Source: Lachnospiraceae bacterium 10-1
GTDB taxonomy: Bacteria > Bacillota > Clostridia > Lachnospirales > Lachnospiraceae
Reading direction: 5' to 3'
DNA length: 64,000 nt
Assembly (NCBI GenBank): GCA_000403495.2
Contig: KE159810.1
Coordinates: forward strand, 645,262-709,261
In this document: piece after piece, positions 1-8,529 of the stretch
How positions within the stretch are numbered: position 1 is the stretch's first letter
Layout of the letters: each line of letters opens with the position of its first letter
The notes under the pieces: model-generated
Told to the model about the DNA's origin: nothing
The model's input: only the letters and a program-made list of their open reading frames with translations
Database searches by the model: none
Translations under genes and position numbers: made by a program

Positions 1-299
1 TCGCAGCAGTATTCAATGTTATACAATTGCGTTTTCCAATCTGATAAAGCTGTTCCGGATATTCCATCCCAGGCAAAATGGAAGCATGTATCAATTTGTA
101 AATCCAATTCAGCTAATTGGGAAATATGTTTTAAATCCATACACAAAGTAGTTGCTCCATGTAGTTTTTTTTCCCGCAAATCACTTAATGGAGTGCAACT
201 TCTTTTCAGAATAAAAACTTGCTTTCCGTTATTCACCAAATATTCAACCAGTGCGCTTCCAATAAATCCACTTCCGCCTGTAACTAACACATTTTTCAT
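1..299 (-). CDS. NAD(P)-dependent sugar epimerase/dehydratase, N-terminal part (runs off the window)
   Basis: The minus strand reads open from an ATG at 299 to the left edge, so only about the first 99 residues are visible. The protein begins MKNVLVTGGSGFIGSALVEY, the glycine-rich Rossmann fingerprint of extended short-chain dehydrogenases that epimerise, dehydrate or reduce nucleotide sugars. A second family signature, CFHFAW, follows at about residue 77. The gene lies 68 bases after a sugar C-methyltransferase on the same strand, so it probably finishes the same activated-sugar pathway. The specific reaction cannot be read from this fragment. Confidence 0.85.
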   Translation of the reverse strand, partial: MKNVLVTGGSGFIGSALVEYLVNNGKQVFILKRSCTPLSDLREKKLHGATTLCMDLKHISQLAELDLQIDTCFHFAWDGISGTALSDWKTQLYNIEYCC

Positions 300-367
300 G
301 ATCTTCTCCTAATAATTTCCGGATGTGGTTTCTTCCCTGTCTCTCATTATTCTAAATTCTATTATAA

Positions 368-1588
368 CTACCAAATCAGAAAATCAGGAAGTAATGTAAT
401 AAATTTTCCGCCCCAATCCCTAATAAAATCTAATTCCTGTTCTATTTCATCTTTCAAATTCCATGGTATAATAACAATATAATCCGGCTTTGTACTTTTT
501 ATCTTACTTACGCTGCAAATAGGTATTTGGCTTCCAGGCAAATATAAATTCTGTTTATAAGGACTTTTATCCACTACATATTCTATAATGTCTTTATCAA
601 TACTGGCATAATTAAATAATGTATTCCCCTTTGCTGCTGCTCCATAACCAATGATATTGTTTCCTTCCATTTTAAGCTTTAATAATTGATAGTTAATATT
701 ATATTTTATATTCTTTACCGTCTTCCCAAATTCATTATATAAATCATCGGTCAATATTCCTGCTTGTTTTTCAAGATTTAGTAATTCTGTTACACTATCT
801 GTTTGCTTCAAGTTGTCATTTTCCATATGTTTTGCATAAATTCTCAATGAGCCTCCGTGTGTCTGAAGCCTATCCACATCATATATTTCCAACCCACAAT
901 CATTAAATGCTTTTTTCACAAACTGAAGTGAAAGATAAGAAAAATGTTCATGATAAATTGTATCAAAATATTTATTCTTTATCAGTTCCCAAACGCTGGG
1001 AAATTCCATTGTAATTGTACCTGTTTCAGCCAATGCAATCTTTAATCCGCGAATAAAATTTCCAATATCAGGCACGTGCGCCAAAACATTATTTCCAATA
1101 ATTAAATCTGCTTTCTTTGCAAATTCTTTTCTTGCATATTCCTCCGTAAAAAATTCAATTTTTGTTCGTATTCCTTTTTCCAAGGCTATTTGTGCAACGG
1201 AAGCTGATGGCTCTATCCCCCATGCATCTATATTGTATTTTTTGAAGTATTGCAGTAAATATCCATCATTAGATGCAATCTCCATAACATTTGAGTCTCT
1301 TTCTAATTTCAAACGTTTTACAATCATATCCACATAATTTTCACAATGTGCCAGCCAACTACTCGAATATGAGCTAAAGTATTTGTAATTCTCATTAAAT
1401 ATATTTTGAGGTGCCTCATAGTCAATCACCTGAACCAATCCGCACTGTTCGCAAAATCCAACCTTTAATGGGAGATAGTATTGCCCCCTGTTTAAAGAAT
1501 TTTCGCTTAAGTAATCATTAGCCAAAGGCTGTTGTCCTAAATCAATAAATTCATTTATACTTTTATTGTTGCAATAACGGCATTTCAT
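368..1588 (-). CDS. Sugar C-methyltransferase (zinc-binding N-domain, SAM methyltransferase)
   Basis: This 406-residue protein has the three-part layout of TylCIII/NovU-type nucleotide-sugar C-methyltransferases. A Cys4 zinc site is seen as C3, C6, C46 and C49. A SAM-binding core follows with VMEIASNDGYL at about residues 101-111. A C-terminal Rossmann-like domain carries GYGAAAKGNTLFNY. Such enzymes put a methyl group on a dTDP- or GDP-keto-deoxysugar carbon, usually C3. The length is normal for the family and the start has an AGGAGA-like ribosome site. It sits between a GT2 glycosyltransferase and a sugar epimerase, which suggests a branched or C-methylated sugar on the flagellar glycan. 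The exact substrate is inference. Confidence 0.85.
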   Translation of the reverse strand: MKCRYCNNKSINEFIDLGQQPLANDYLSENSLNRGQYYLPLKVGFCEQCGLVQVIDYEAPQNIFNENYKYFSSYSSSWLAHCENYVDMIVKRLKLERDSNVMEIASNDGYLLQYFKKYNIDAWGIEPSASVAQIALEKGIRTKIEFFTEEYARKEFAKKADLIIGNNVLAHVPDIGNFIRGLKIALAETGTITMEFPSVWELIKNKYFDTIYHEHFSYLSLQFVKKAFNDCGLEIYDVDRLQTHGGSLRIYAKHMENDNLKQTDSVTELLNLEKQAGILTDDLYNEFGKTVKNIKYNINYQLLKLKMEGNNIIGYGAAAKGNTLFNYASIDKDIIEYVVDKSPYKQNLYLPGSQIPICSVSKIKSTKPDYIVIIPWNLKDEIEQELDFIRDWGGKFITLLPDFLIW

Positions 1589-1604
1589 ATCTATTCTCCT
1601 TATC

Positions 1605-2981
1605 TTAATAAAAATCCAAAAATGATTTCATGCAATTTCCATCTTTATGCTGACTGCAATAGACTACAGCTAAATATTTGGCCATCTGATCCATAAAGTA
1701 ATAGTTGCATTCACTCTTATCACTTAGTATTTTTTCAATTGTATCACTATAACCATCAGGTATCAAAACAATTTCTGACTGTGATAGATTATTCAAATCG
1801 ATAATTTCCACGTCCTGTTTATATTTCTTGTTTTCTATTGCAATAACTTTTACATTAATATTTATCAGCTTCAAAAAGCCGATAAGCTTTTCACTTTTAT
1901 TTCCCTGTCCCCAAACAACTACATTTTTTTCTTGAATCACACTCAGAATAGCCTCGGCACGTTCCAGTAACAGTCGTTCATTTTTTATCATATCCTGAAG
2001 TCTTCCTGAAAAAAAATAGCATTTTTTCTGTTCCAGCGCTGCGAAATATTCACCCATACGTGCTAAAAAAAGAGTAAACACCTCCTCATACGTCATAAAT
2101 CCTTCTGTTCCAGCTGACTTTACTAAATATACATCATGGCATCCTACTATGTAATTACAAAGCTGTCCAATCCTTCGTGATACAAATTTCTCGACAATTT
2201 TTATTTTTTTATCTGTCCGTAATTTATACTGATTAATAATATCTAATTCCGACTGAAGCTGTTCAATTCTACGATATGGTCCATAATAACATCCTCCTGC
2301 ATTCCATGAAGACATATCTATTCCGTTTTCAAAAACTTCTATCGCTCCTCCCCCTTCAGTCCTTCCTTCCATATAATCCACTTGCATTCCTAAAATGCAA
2401 TCCAAAACTATCAGATCACCACTATTAGCAACCAACAGTGCCAGTCGATTCTGCATATAAGTTTCGTTTAAATCATACAGCTTTTCACAATCTACATATT
2501 TTTTGTTTATTACCATTGGAAGCAGGCTTGCCAAAAAAGGTAATGCATTCAAAACCTGAAATCCCCGTTCATACCTTCCGGCTCCAATATTGGGATATGC
2601 CAGTCCTCCTAAGCTGGTGGTAACTGTCCCCATAACCAATGCAAGTTCCGGGAAATTCTCAATAGCCTCTATTACCTTATCTAAAGCATCAAGATTTAAT
2701 TCATCATCACAACTCATTAAAAGCACAAAATCGGCCTCTGCTTTTTCAATGGCTTTCACAATATTATTTGTTCTTCCAATATTGCATTCATTTTGATAAT
2801 AATGAAATCGACTGTCTTTTATTTGCAACATAGACTCTTTAATCTGTGTTCCCGTCTCATCATTATCTACCACAACAATTTCTATGTCTTGCCTTACACT
2901 GGTTAATAATCTGGTGATGTTGGCTTTCAGACTATCTGGATATCCATATGCCGGAATTGATATACTTAAGCTTGGTTTCAT
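1605..2981 (-). CDS. GT2-family glycosyltransferase with C-terminal Rossmann-like domain
   Basis: The N-terminal 250 residues have the GT-A fold hallmarks of family 2. They open with SLSISIPAYGYPDSLKANI, then IEIVVVDND for the nucleotide-binding loop, and a DDE motif (SCDDELNL) at about residue 90 as the metal-binding acidic motif. The last 130 residues form a separate segment starting VVVWGQGNKSEKLIGFL, which resembles the small Rossmann-like domains at the N-termini of the neighbouring methyltransferase and Maf protein. It is cytoplasmic, with no signal peptide or membrane segment. It likely transfers an activated sugar to flagellin or to a growing flagellar glycan; donor and acceptor are unknown. 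Confidence 0.8.
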   Translation of the reverse strand: MKPSLSISIPAYGYPDSLKANITRLLTSVRQDIEIVVVDNDETGTQIKESMLQIKDSRFHYYQNECNIGRTNNIVKAIEKAEADFVLLMSCDDELNLDALDKVIEAIENFPELALVMGTVTTSLGGLAYPNIGAGRYERGFQVLNALPFLASLLPMVINKKYVDCEKLYDLNETYMQNRLALLVANSGDLIVLDCILGMQVDYMEGRTEGGGAIEVFENGIDMSSWNAGGCYYGPYRRIEQLQSELDIINQYKLRTDKKIKIVEKFVSRRIGQLCNYIVGCHDVYLVKSAGTEGFMTYEEVFTLFLARMGEYFAALEQKKCYFFSGRLQDMIKNERLLLERAEAILSVIQEKNVVVWGQGNKSEKLIGFLKLININVKVIAIENKKYKQDVEIIDLNNLSQSEIVLIPDGYSDTIEKILSDKSECNYYFMDQMAKYLAVVYCSQHKDGNCMKSFLDFY

Positions 2982-2986
2982 TCTCT

Positions 2987-4046
2987 TTATTCCCCTTCTT
3001 CAATAATCCAATCATACATACGATTCTTCCGACTGGTTTTCTCAATAAAAACCATACCGTTGTAATAAGATAGAGCTTTTACTTCCTCAGACCAGTGGTT
3101 TGACCGTAATTCACCTGTTTCTGAATTTTCCGCATGAATATAGTCTATTAAATTCTTTGAATATTCAATAAAAGTATTTAGCGCTTTATATCCCCCACCA
3201 AATTCAGCCATATATGATGTACCTGTGTCTTCACATAAATATGTCCCATCATCCTTCAAGCAATCCCACAATGTTTCCAGAGATGTAATTTGCTGATTCA
3301 TAGTATGTCCACCATCATCAATGATAATATCTATTTTTCCAATTTTCTCTTTTACCTGGTTCAAAAACTCTTTATCTTCCTGTGAACCAATAAATATTCT
3401 TATTTTCTCCTCCTCAAGTTCTCTACATCTTGAATCAATATCAATTCCATATATGGTGACATCCGTTTCATTTTTCCCAAAGTAGTCTTTCCACATTTGC
3501 AAAGATCCACCCCCCCCTAACTCCTATTTCAAGAATAGATACAGGCCTGTTTCTATATTTGGAAAATGCCCTGTCGTATGCCTCATAATAATGCATCCAC
3601 TTATCTAGTCTTTTGTGTCTCCCCCAGATTGCAAATTTTTCCAAATCATTTAACGTTTCCTGAGCAATGTTGGATGCAAAATCTTCCAACAAATAAATGC
3701 CGCTAACCAAAGGTTTTATAAACTTGATATTACCAGTATCATATAAATACCGGTCATTCCAAACAATCGTTTTCCCATAAGAAATAATAGTTGTATTTTT
3801 TATACGATTCTTTATTTGTGATCTTATTTCATCATATGCTTTACTCTCTGCAGCAATAATAACATAATCATATTCACTTAAAAATGCCTCATTTGGAGAT
3901 ATGATAGTATGCCCCTCTAAACAAGTCCCCCACAATAAAGAATTTGAATCTGTTATTTCTATATCTGTAATATCTGCTTCATTACATTGTTTTACGTATC
4001 TTTTTCCTACTGCTCCCGCCCCATATATTAAATACATTCTTTTCAC
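2987..4046 (-). pseudogene. Rossmann-domain/SAM methyltransferase split by a frameshift at a G8 tract (possibly phase-variable)
   Basis: Two overlapping reading frames together make one protein. The first (4046 down to 3468) starts MKRMYLIYGAGAVGKRYVKQ, a Rossmann-like domain, and reaches ILEIGVRGG, the beginning of a CmcI/TylF-type SAM-binding motif. It then runs out of frame after eight consecutive G residues. The second frame (down to 2987) continues exactly where the first breaks: GSLQMWKDYFGK, then YGIDID and IDIIIDDGGHTM, all typical of that methyltransferase family. Removing one G joins them as ILEIGVRGGGSLQMWKDYFG. It is the first gene of the sigma-28 operon running to the left edge. 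It is either a true OFF state, a decayed gene or a homopolymer sequencing error. Confidence 0.85.
3510..3517 (-). repeat. Homopolymer G8 tract (coding strand) at the methyltransferase frameshift
   Basis: Eight C residues on the plus strand read as G8 on the coding strand. They lie in AT-rich surroundings inside the SAM-binding motif of the split methyltransferase. Seven or ten G would restore one continuous frame; eight gives a premature stop about 15 codons later, at 3468. Poly-G tracts of this length are known slippage sites in Campylobacter flagellar glycosylation genes. Whether this one varies is not shown by the sequence. Confidence 0.9.
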
Positions 4047-4092
4047 CTTCCAATTTTTTAGTTAAATCTTTTCTCATATTATTTCAAACCAC

Positions 4093-4118
4093 AAAAAAAC
4101 TCTGCATCAAGAGCAGAG
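4093..4118 (-). terminator. Intrinsic terminator or attenuator in the leader of the methyltransferase operon
   Basis: On the minus strand CTCTGC, a 7-base loop and GCAGAG are followed directly by seven T residues. The stem is short (6 bp) but GC-rich for this region. It lies downstream of the sigma-28 promoter at 4203-4229 and about 45 bases before the first gene, so it would act as an attenuator or as the 3' end of a small RNA. Confidence 0.65.
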
Positions 4119-4132
4119 CCACCCAAATAACA

Positions 4133-4146
4133 GCGAATCCATTCGC
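4133..4146. repeat. Short dyad GCGAAT-CC-ATTCGC in the sigma-28 leader
   Basis: A perfect 6+6 dyad with a 2-base centre lies between the sigma-28 promoter and the terminator. It could be a protein-binding site, or part of the leader RNA structure with a shifted pairing. No known operator is recognised. Confidence 0.5.
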
Positions 4147-4202
4147 ACTTGACAAAATCCATTTTAATGTGTCTATTTTAAACATATATCTAATTATTAA
4201 TT

Positions 4203-4229
4203 ATATCGGACATTTCTGAAAAAACTTTA
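4203..4229 (-). promoter_or_regulatory. Sigma-28 (flagellar) promoter for the leftward glycan-modification operon
   Basis: On the minus strand TAAA (4226-4229), 15 bases, then TCCGATAT (4203-4210). This matches the SigD/sigma-28 pattern TAAA-N15-GCCGATAT except for the first base of the -10 element. The same element occurs at 20724, 24288 and 31025 in front of flagellin, flaG and flgM, so the modification genes are probably expressed with late flagellar genes. Confidence 0.85.
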
Positions 4230-4324
4230 GGATACGCTTATAGAAATAAGGTTTTTATCCTATTTTCCATGAAAAAAATTAGGTTTCTGCAAACAAAACC
4301 ACGAAAATGCAAGAAATTCGAAGC

Positions 4325-4353
4325 TTGAATACATTAGTCCAATATGTTACAAT
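4325..4353 (+). promoter_or_regulatory. Housekeeping-type promoter for maf
   Basis: TTGAAT (4325-4330) and TACAAT (4348-4353) are separated by 17 bases, a good SigA match 60 bases before the maf start. maf therefore seems to be transcribed separately from the sigma-28 operons around it. Confidence 0.65.
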
Positions 4354-4413
4354 ATAAAATGAATTTTAACACTTTTAAGATAAATAAAAAAATTATGTGT
4401 AAAGGAAAATAGA

Positions 4414-5724
4414 ATGGCACTAAAGTATGTTATCTGGGGCTGTGGCTTTAGAGGTAAAAATCTTTGTAACATTATTCCTCAAAATCAAATAATGGCTTTT
4501 GTTGATGCTAACAAATCTCTTTCTGGAGGAATGTATAATGGATTACCCATAATCAGTTATGATGATTATCTTAAAAATTATCAGGACTGTATCATGATCA
4601 TTTCACCTTTTTGGCCGCATAATAAAATTGCAGGGATACTGGATCGTGACAATGTCCCTTATCTTCGTACAGATATTCTTCCTCCTGAAATATGTGAAAC
4701 TGTAATTACAGACCTGTTTCTAAAGCTGGATGAAAAGTTTTTTAACGAAAATTCCATTTTATTATATGGTCTAAATTTGTTTAGTCTGCTTCTTAGAGAT
4801 TATCTGACTACTACTGAAAGAAGCGCTTTAATTGTTCCAGAAAATGATTGCAGCCAAACATTATTACATACCATAAAGCTAAATAATCCCGACTGCATTG
4901 GCTCTACTATTAATGAAAATGCAGTACTGTATATAACTGGTGATTTTTTCAACCGCAACACTATACCTGCCTGCCGGCAAATTGATCTTTTTGATTTTAA
5001 AGATATATTTCCTGAATACTATAATCCTGAACTTGAAAAGTATAGAAATATGCATAAAGGGAAACGTTGTTTTGTTTTAGGAACAGGCCCCAGCCTGCGC
5101 ATAGAAGACCTTGATCTCTTAAAAGATAATAATGAAATTTGTATTGCTTCAAATGGAATCTTTACAGCATATGAATCTACAAAATGGCGCCCTGATTTTT
5201 ATTTCATAGAGGATAAAGAAGGATATCGGGTGTGGAAAAATAGTCTGCTTAAAGAAGGATATATAGATCAAATGTTTGCTGCCGATTACTGCCTGGCTGA
5301 AGATCAAGGGGAAAATCCTTTTATTTCATTCCATGTATGTAAGCAGTATATCGGGGAAAATTGTCCCGCTAAATTTAGCAGCGATTTTTCTACTGGTGCG
5401 TATTGGGCATCTACCATAACTTATTTTTGCATACAATTTGCTTTTTTTCTTGGCTGCACAGAAATCTATTTACTAGGAATTGATTTTACTTACAGTCAAA
5501 AAAATAATCATTTTACACAAAACTATCTTCCTCCTGAGAAATCTGATTATATTGATCAAACCCAGCATTCTGCAGAGATATTTCCTGTCATGTATGAAGG
5601 ATATAAAACTGCTGCAAGCGTTGCTGCCTCAAAAGGAATAAAGCTTATGAATGCTTCGCGCTCGACAATGCTTGATGCAATTGAACGTATTGATTTTGAC
5701 AGTCTCTTTGATAAAAATTCATAA
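4414..5724 (+). CDS. maf: Maf-type (DUF115) flagellin glycosyltransferase
   Basis: The second half (about residues 205-420) is a DUF115/MAF_flag10 domain. It has GKRCFVLGTGPSL at 216-228, the conserved nucleotide-sugar loop, and YLLGIDFTYS at about 352-361. Maf proteins transfer nonulosonic acids such as legionaminic or pseudaminic acid from CMP onto Ser/Thr of flagellin in the cytoplasm. The adjacent CMP-legionaminate pathway supplies a fitting donor. The first 100 residues start YVIWGCGFRGKNL, a Rossmann-like domain resembling those in the nearby methyltransferase and GT2 protein. The start has AAAGGA six bases upstream. It is the only plus-strand gene of the island and converges on legF. 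Confidence 0.8.
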   Translation: MALKYVIWGCGFRGKNLCNIIPQNQIMAFVDANKSLSGGMYNGLPIISYDDYLKNYQDCIMIISPFWPHNKIAGILDRDNVPYLRTDILPPEICETVITDLFLKLDEKFFNENSILLYGLNLFSLLLRDYLTTTERSALIVPENDCSQTLLHTIKLNNPDCIGSTINENAVLYITGDFFNRNTIPACRQIDLFDFKDIFPEYYNPELEKYRNMHKGKRCFVLGTGPSLRIEDLDLLKDNNEICIASNGIFTAYESTKWRPDFYFIEDKEGYRVWKNSLLKEGYIDQMFAADYCLAEDQGENPFISFHVCKQYIGENCPAKFSSDFSTGAYWASTITYFCIQFAFFLGCTEIYLLGIDFTYSQKNNHFTQNYLPPEKSDYIDQTQHSAEIFPVMYEGYKTAASVAASKGIKLMNASRSTMLDAIERIDFDSLFDKNS

Positions 5725-5759
5725 CCAGATAAATATATTGGTACACTAAATCTGTTAAT

Positions 5760-5804
5760 TGGACTTACCCGGTTATTTTATGAATCTCTTCCGTGGTAAG
5801 TCCA
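5760..5804. terminator. Hairpin between converging maf and legF
   Basis: TGGACTTACC and GGTAAGTCCA form a perfect 10-bp stem with a 25-base loop, placed between two converging stop codons. The plus strand continues with a T/A-rich stretch. It could end transcription from both sides; the large loop lowers confidence. Confidence 0.5.
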
Positions 5805-5812
5805 TTATATAT

Positions 5813-6565
5813 TTAAATTAGTAAATTCTTTCTAATCTCCCCGAATGTTTCATCATTATTAAATAAAAAATTTGCAATCACTTGCATCAGTTCAAAGTCG
5901 TTTTCGTGATCTAAATCCAAAATTCCCGTATCATACATTTTTATAATTCCACATTTTCCATCAAAAATATTCTTACCTGTTAACAGAAATTGAGGTGAAT
6001 ACGCATAAATTGATGCATTCATATCATATATTTCCGGCGCCTCTTGACGTGAGTTAAAATTTGATTTTATTACTCGCTCAAATAATTCTCCACTTTTTTT
6101 AACCATATTAAAATACGGATTTCTCCTTGAATCGGTTACAGAAAAAACAACATCATAAGAAAATTTTTCTTTTTCTTCTATAATATTTTCAATATCGAAT
6201 ATTCTTCTTAATGGTGATGTAATATCAAGATCTACCACCATATCGTAATCTTTTTGCGTACGCTTCTTCATTTCTTCCAGACAATTTTTTATCACTGCTA
6301 TTTTAGGTGTATTATCCTGTCCAAGGTTCTCTTCCCGTTCTATTATCCACGTAGGACGTATAGGATTTTTTTCAAATAACTCTATAAGTTCTTTACTATC
6401 AGTGTTCAGTACAATATCACTTTCACTATTAGATATTTTTTTTAAATACAAATCCAATGCAGATAATGTGTAATATGGTAATGGATAGCCTAAAAATTCT
6501 TTAATATTTTTATTTTTAATTCCCTTTGATCCAGCTCTTCCGCATATAGTAAACAAAATTTTCAT
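5813..6565 (-). CDS. legF: CMP-nonulosonic acid (legionaminate) cytidylyltransferase
   Basis: This 250-residue protein belongs to the NeuA/PtmB family, which couples CTP with a nonulosonic acid to give the CMP-activated donor. The N-terminal nucleotide-binding stretch CGRAGSKGIKNKNI (residues 8-21) corresponds to the family motif RGGSKGIPxKNI. DLDITSPLR and IYAYSP further on are also typical. The assignment to legionaminate rather than sialate or pseudaminate rests on the neighbours: a PtmE-type guanylyltransferase and a LegB-type dehydratase. It is the last gene of the leftward biosynthetic run, 18 bases after an oxidoreductase, and would feed the Maf transferase encoded opposite. Confidence 0.85.
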   Translation of the reverse strand: MKILFTICGRAGSKGIKNKNIKEFLGYPLPYYTLSALDLYLKKISNSESDIVLNTDSKELIELFEKNPIRPTWIIEREENLGQDNTPKIAVIKNCLEEMKKRTQKDYDMVVDLDITSPLRRIFDIENIIEEKEKFSYDVVFSVTDSRRNPYFNMVKKSGELFERVIKSNFNSRQEAPEIYDMNASIYAYSPQFLLTGKNIFDGKCGIIKMYDTGILDLDHENDFELMQVIANFLFNNDETFGEIRKNLLI

Positions 6566-6583
6566 ATATTTTATTATTCCTTT

Positions 6584-7528
6584 CTACAGCATCCCATTTG
6601 CTAAATCCAATATTTGGCATGCATTTGCAATATCATTAGAATTTTTTTCATTTTTAAAGATCATTCCTAAAAATGTCAGTAATTCTCTTCTCTGATAATC
6701 GTTTCTTTCCTCATCAAAAGTAAGCTTTTGTCCTCCATTTAAATATATAACTTCATTGGATATCAGATCGCCTATAATAGTATCTTCTTTCCCGTACAGC
6801 TCAATTTTACGCATTGGTTTTCTTCCAAAGTAATCCAAATGCAATTCTACGCATTTATCCTTGTACTGTGCAATATATATGGCCAAATCCTCACTGTCTA
6901 TCTCTAAATCTGAAAACTTGCCCAGAATATTGTGCACCTTTTCAGGCATTCCCATGAGATAAGTAATATAATCCCACTCATGTATCAAGTCGATTGCCAC
7001 ACCACCGCCTAAAGTCTTATGTGCACTATAAGTTGTTCTATAATCAATTCCCTCTCTCCAGTTGGGCAAATAGCTGGAGCTAATACTGCGCACACTATAT
7101 ATTTTTTTAAAATTAATATTTTTTTTCAAATACTGTATCACACTTGTATATCGTAAAGGACATGCCACATAACAAACACCTCCACGCGGAAAGGTAAGCT
7201 TTGAAATATCCACGTTAGTTCTATCAAATACCGGCTTTTCAACAAAAAAATGCTTGGCTTTTTCCTGTACCCTTACCAAAGTATCAAAATGGCACTTCGT
7301 GGGATTTGTAACAAATATGATATCATAGTCATCCGGAATGTCATCTATACCATAATATACTGTGTTGATCATCCCTTCATAATTTGGGTCCATTTCACGG
7401 GTATTATTGCTTCTACATAATTCAATTATTAAATCCATCTCCATTGTCTGACATACCTGCACTAAATTTGATATATGTCTTCTGGCAATGGAACCAAAAC
7501 CAATAAAGCAAACTTTTAATCTATTCAT
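6584..7528 (-). CDS. Gfo/Idh/MocA-family oxidoreductase (1)
   Basis: This 314-residue NAD(P)-dependent oxidoreductase has the N-terminal fold motif VCFIGFGSIARRHISNL and the EKPVF motif (catalytic Lys region, about residue 96). A C-terminal alpha/beta domain carries GGVAIDLIHEWDY. Enzymes of this family oxidise or reduce ring hydroxyls of sugars. The gene overlaps the next oxidoreductase gene by 4 bases (ATGA), so the two are translationally coupled. Similar oxidoreductases occur in nonulosonate islands such as PtmA-containing clusters of Campylobacter; a role in tailoring the nonulosonic acid is inference. Confidence 0.75.
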   Translation of the reverse strand: MNRLKVCFIGFGSIARRHISNLVQVCQTMEMDLIIELCRSNNTREMDPNYEGMINTVYYGIDDIPDDYDIIFVTNPTKCHFDTLVRVQEKAKHFFVEKPVFDRTNVDISKLTFPRGGVCYVACPLRYTSVIQYLKKNINFKKIYSVRSISSSYLPNWREGIDYRTTYSAHKTLGGGVAIDLIHEWDYITYLMGMPEKVHNILGKFSDLEIDSEDLAIYIAQYKDKCVELHLDYFGRKPMRKIELYGKEDTIIGDLISNEVIYLNGGQKLTFDEERNDYQRRELLTFLGMIFKNEKNSNDIANACQILDLANGML

Positions 7529-8505
7529 CTTTCTTCAATCCTGTCAATCCACTCTAATGTAATTAAATCATCACTAAAGGAATATTGTGGTTGTATTTCG
7601 CCTTTAACAACTTCAAAAAAATTTCTCAATTCGTTTTCATAAGCATTCTCAATCACAAATGAACTATACCCCTCTAAAGTATCTACACTATTATACAGTG
7701 TTATGGTCTTTTCTTCCTTGTTTTCCCCATTATATTCTTTTAACCCCATTGGGCTGCCATCCCATGTAATATATATCTGTTCACCAAACAATTCAAAATT
7801 TCTTACAGCCTTTCTGGACATAATATCAACCGCCATCATTCCCTTATGACCTGTTTTATGTTTGATTAACACTAGGTAATTATCCTGATAATCAATATTT
7901 AAATCCGTATTATTACCTGCCAGCACATTCACGCTCTCAATTTCTCCAAATGCCCTGATAAGCCATGGTAATTCAATTGCAAAAATTTCTCTACACCCAT
8001 TTGTTTCTTTTTTCCCCACAAAGAAATCCTTAAAGTTCTCCCATGGATGCCAGTCAGGTAAATATTGCCCTATATGATAACTGTAATTTACCCTGCCTAC
8101 ATAATCCCCCATTTTTCCTATTATGTATTTCACTTCATCTCTATACAAAAAGGTTGATGACAAAAAAAGTATTTTTTTCTTTTCCTCAGCCAATTTAATA
8201 TTTTGTATATATCCGTCATTTACCAAATTTAACTCTGTAAATACATGCATTCCACTCTCTAAACACTTCTGAATAATTGCTGCATGTGAAATTGGAGACG
8301 TTGATATCACAGCATATTCTGCATTATATTCTTCCAGCGCCTTTTCTAAACTTGTAGAAACCTCTATTTCATATTCCTTCTTAACATTCTCTGCTCGTTC
8401 ACTATTGCTATCTACGCCAATAATTACTAAATCTGATCTTATTTTTTTTAGGAGCCGGATTCTCCTTTTTCCCATAGATCCCAACCCTATAACTAATATT
8501 TCCAT
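7525..8505 (-). CDS. Gfo/Idh/MocA-family oxidoreductase (2)
   Basis: This 326-residue paralogue of the following gene starts MEILVIGLGSMGKRRIRLLK, a clear Rossmann motif, then has AVISTSP and a C-terminal sugar-binding domain. The usual EKP motif is replaced by TELNL (about residue 95), so the canonical catalytic lysine region is altered. It may be a partner subunit or act on a different substrate. It overlaps the downstream paralogue by 4 bases and follows legG by 24 bases. Confidence 0.7.
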   Translation of the reverse strand: MEILVIGLGSMGKRRIRLLKKIRSDLVIIGVDSNSERAENVKKEYEIEVSTSLEKALEEYNAEYAVISTSPISHAAIIQKCLESGMHVFTELNLVNDGYIQNIKLAEEKKKILFLSSTFLYRDEVKYIIGKMGDYVGRVNYSYHIGQYLPDWHPWENFKDFFVGKKETNGCREIFAIELPWLIRAFGEIESVNVLAGNNTDLNIDYQDNYLVLIKHKTGHKGMMAVDIMSRKAVRNFELFGEQIYITWDGSPMGLKEYNGENKEEKTITLYNSVDTLEGYSSFVIENAYENELRNFFEVVKGEIQPQYSFSDDLITLEWIDRIEER

Positions 8506-8529
8506 TAGGTCCTCCTATATGAAACAATA

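Larger units (their letters stand above)
4088..4196 (-). ncRNA. Candidate sigma-28-dependent small RNA or attenuated leader
   Basis: A transcript started by the promoter at 4203-4229 and stopped at the terminator at 4093-4118 would be about 105 bases, with the dyad at 4133-4146 inside it. A CAAG/CTTG complementarity between about 4150 and the terminator loop could form an alternative pairing. No Rfam family is recognised. The promoter and terminator are seen; the RNA itself is inference. Confidence 0.35.
4047..4413. other. Divergent intergenic region between the methyltransferase operon and maf
   Basis: This 367-base gap has no credible coding frame. It holds a minus-strand sigma-28 promoter (4203-4229), then a short dyad (4133-4146) and an intrinsic terminator (4093-4118), both ahead of the first gene on that strand. 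It also holds a plus-strand housekeeping-type promoter for maf (4325-4353). The order promoter-terminator-gene on the minus strand means that transcripts reaching the methyltransferase operon must read through a terminator. The alternative is a free-standing RNA of roughly 100 bases. Confidence 0.6.

Noticed and set aside
4088..4196. Cyclic-di-GMP riboswitch in the leader of the glycan operon
   Set aside because: The conserved GEMM core nucleotides are not present; only a terminator and a short dyad are visible.
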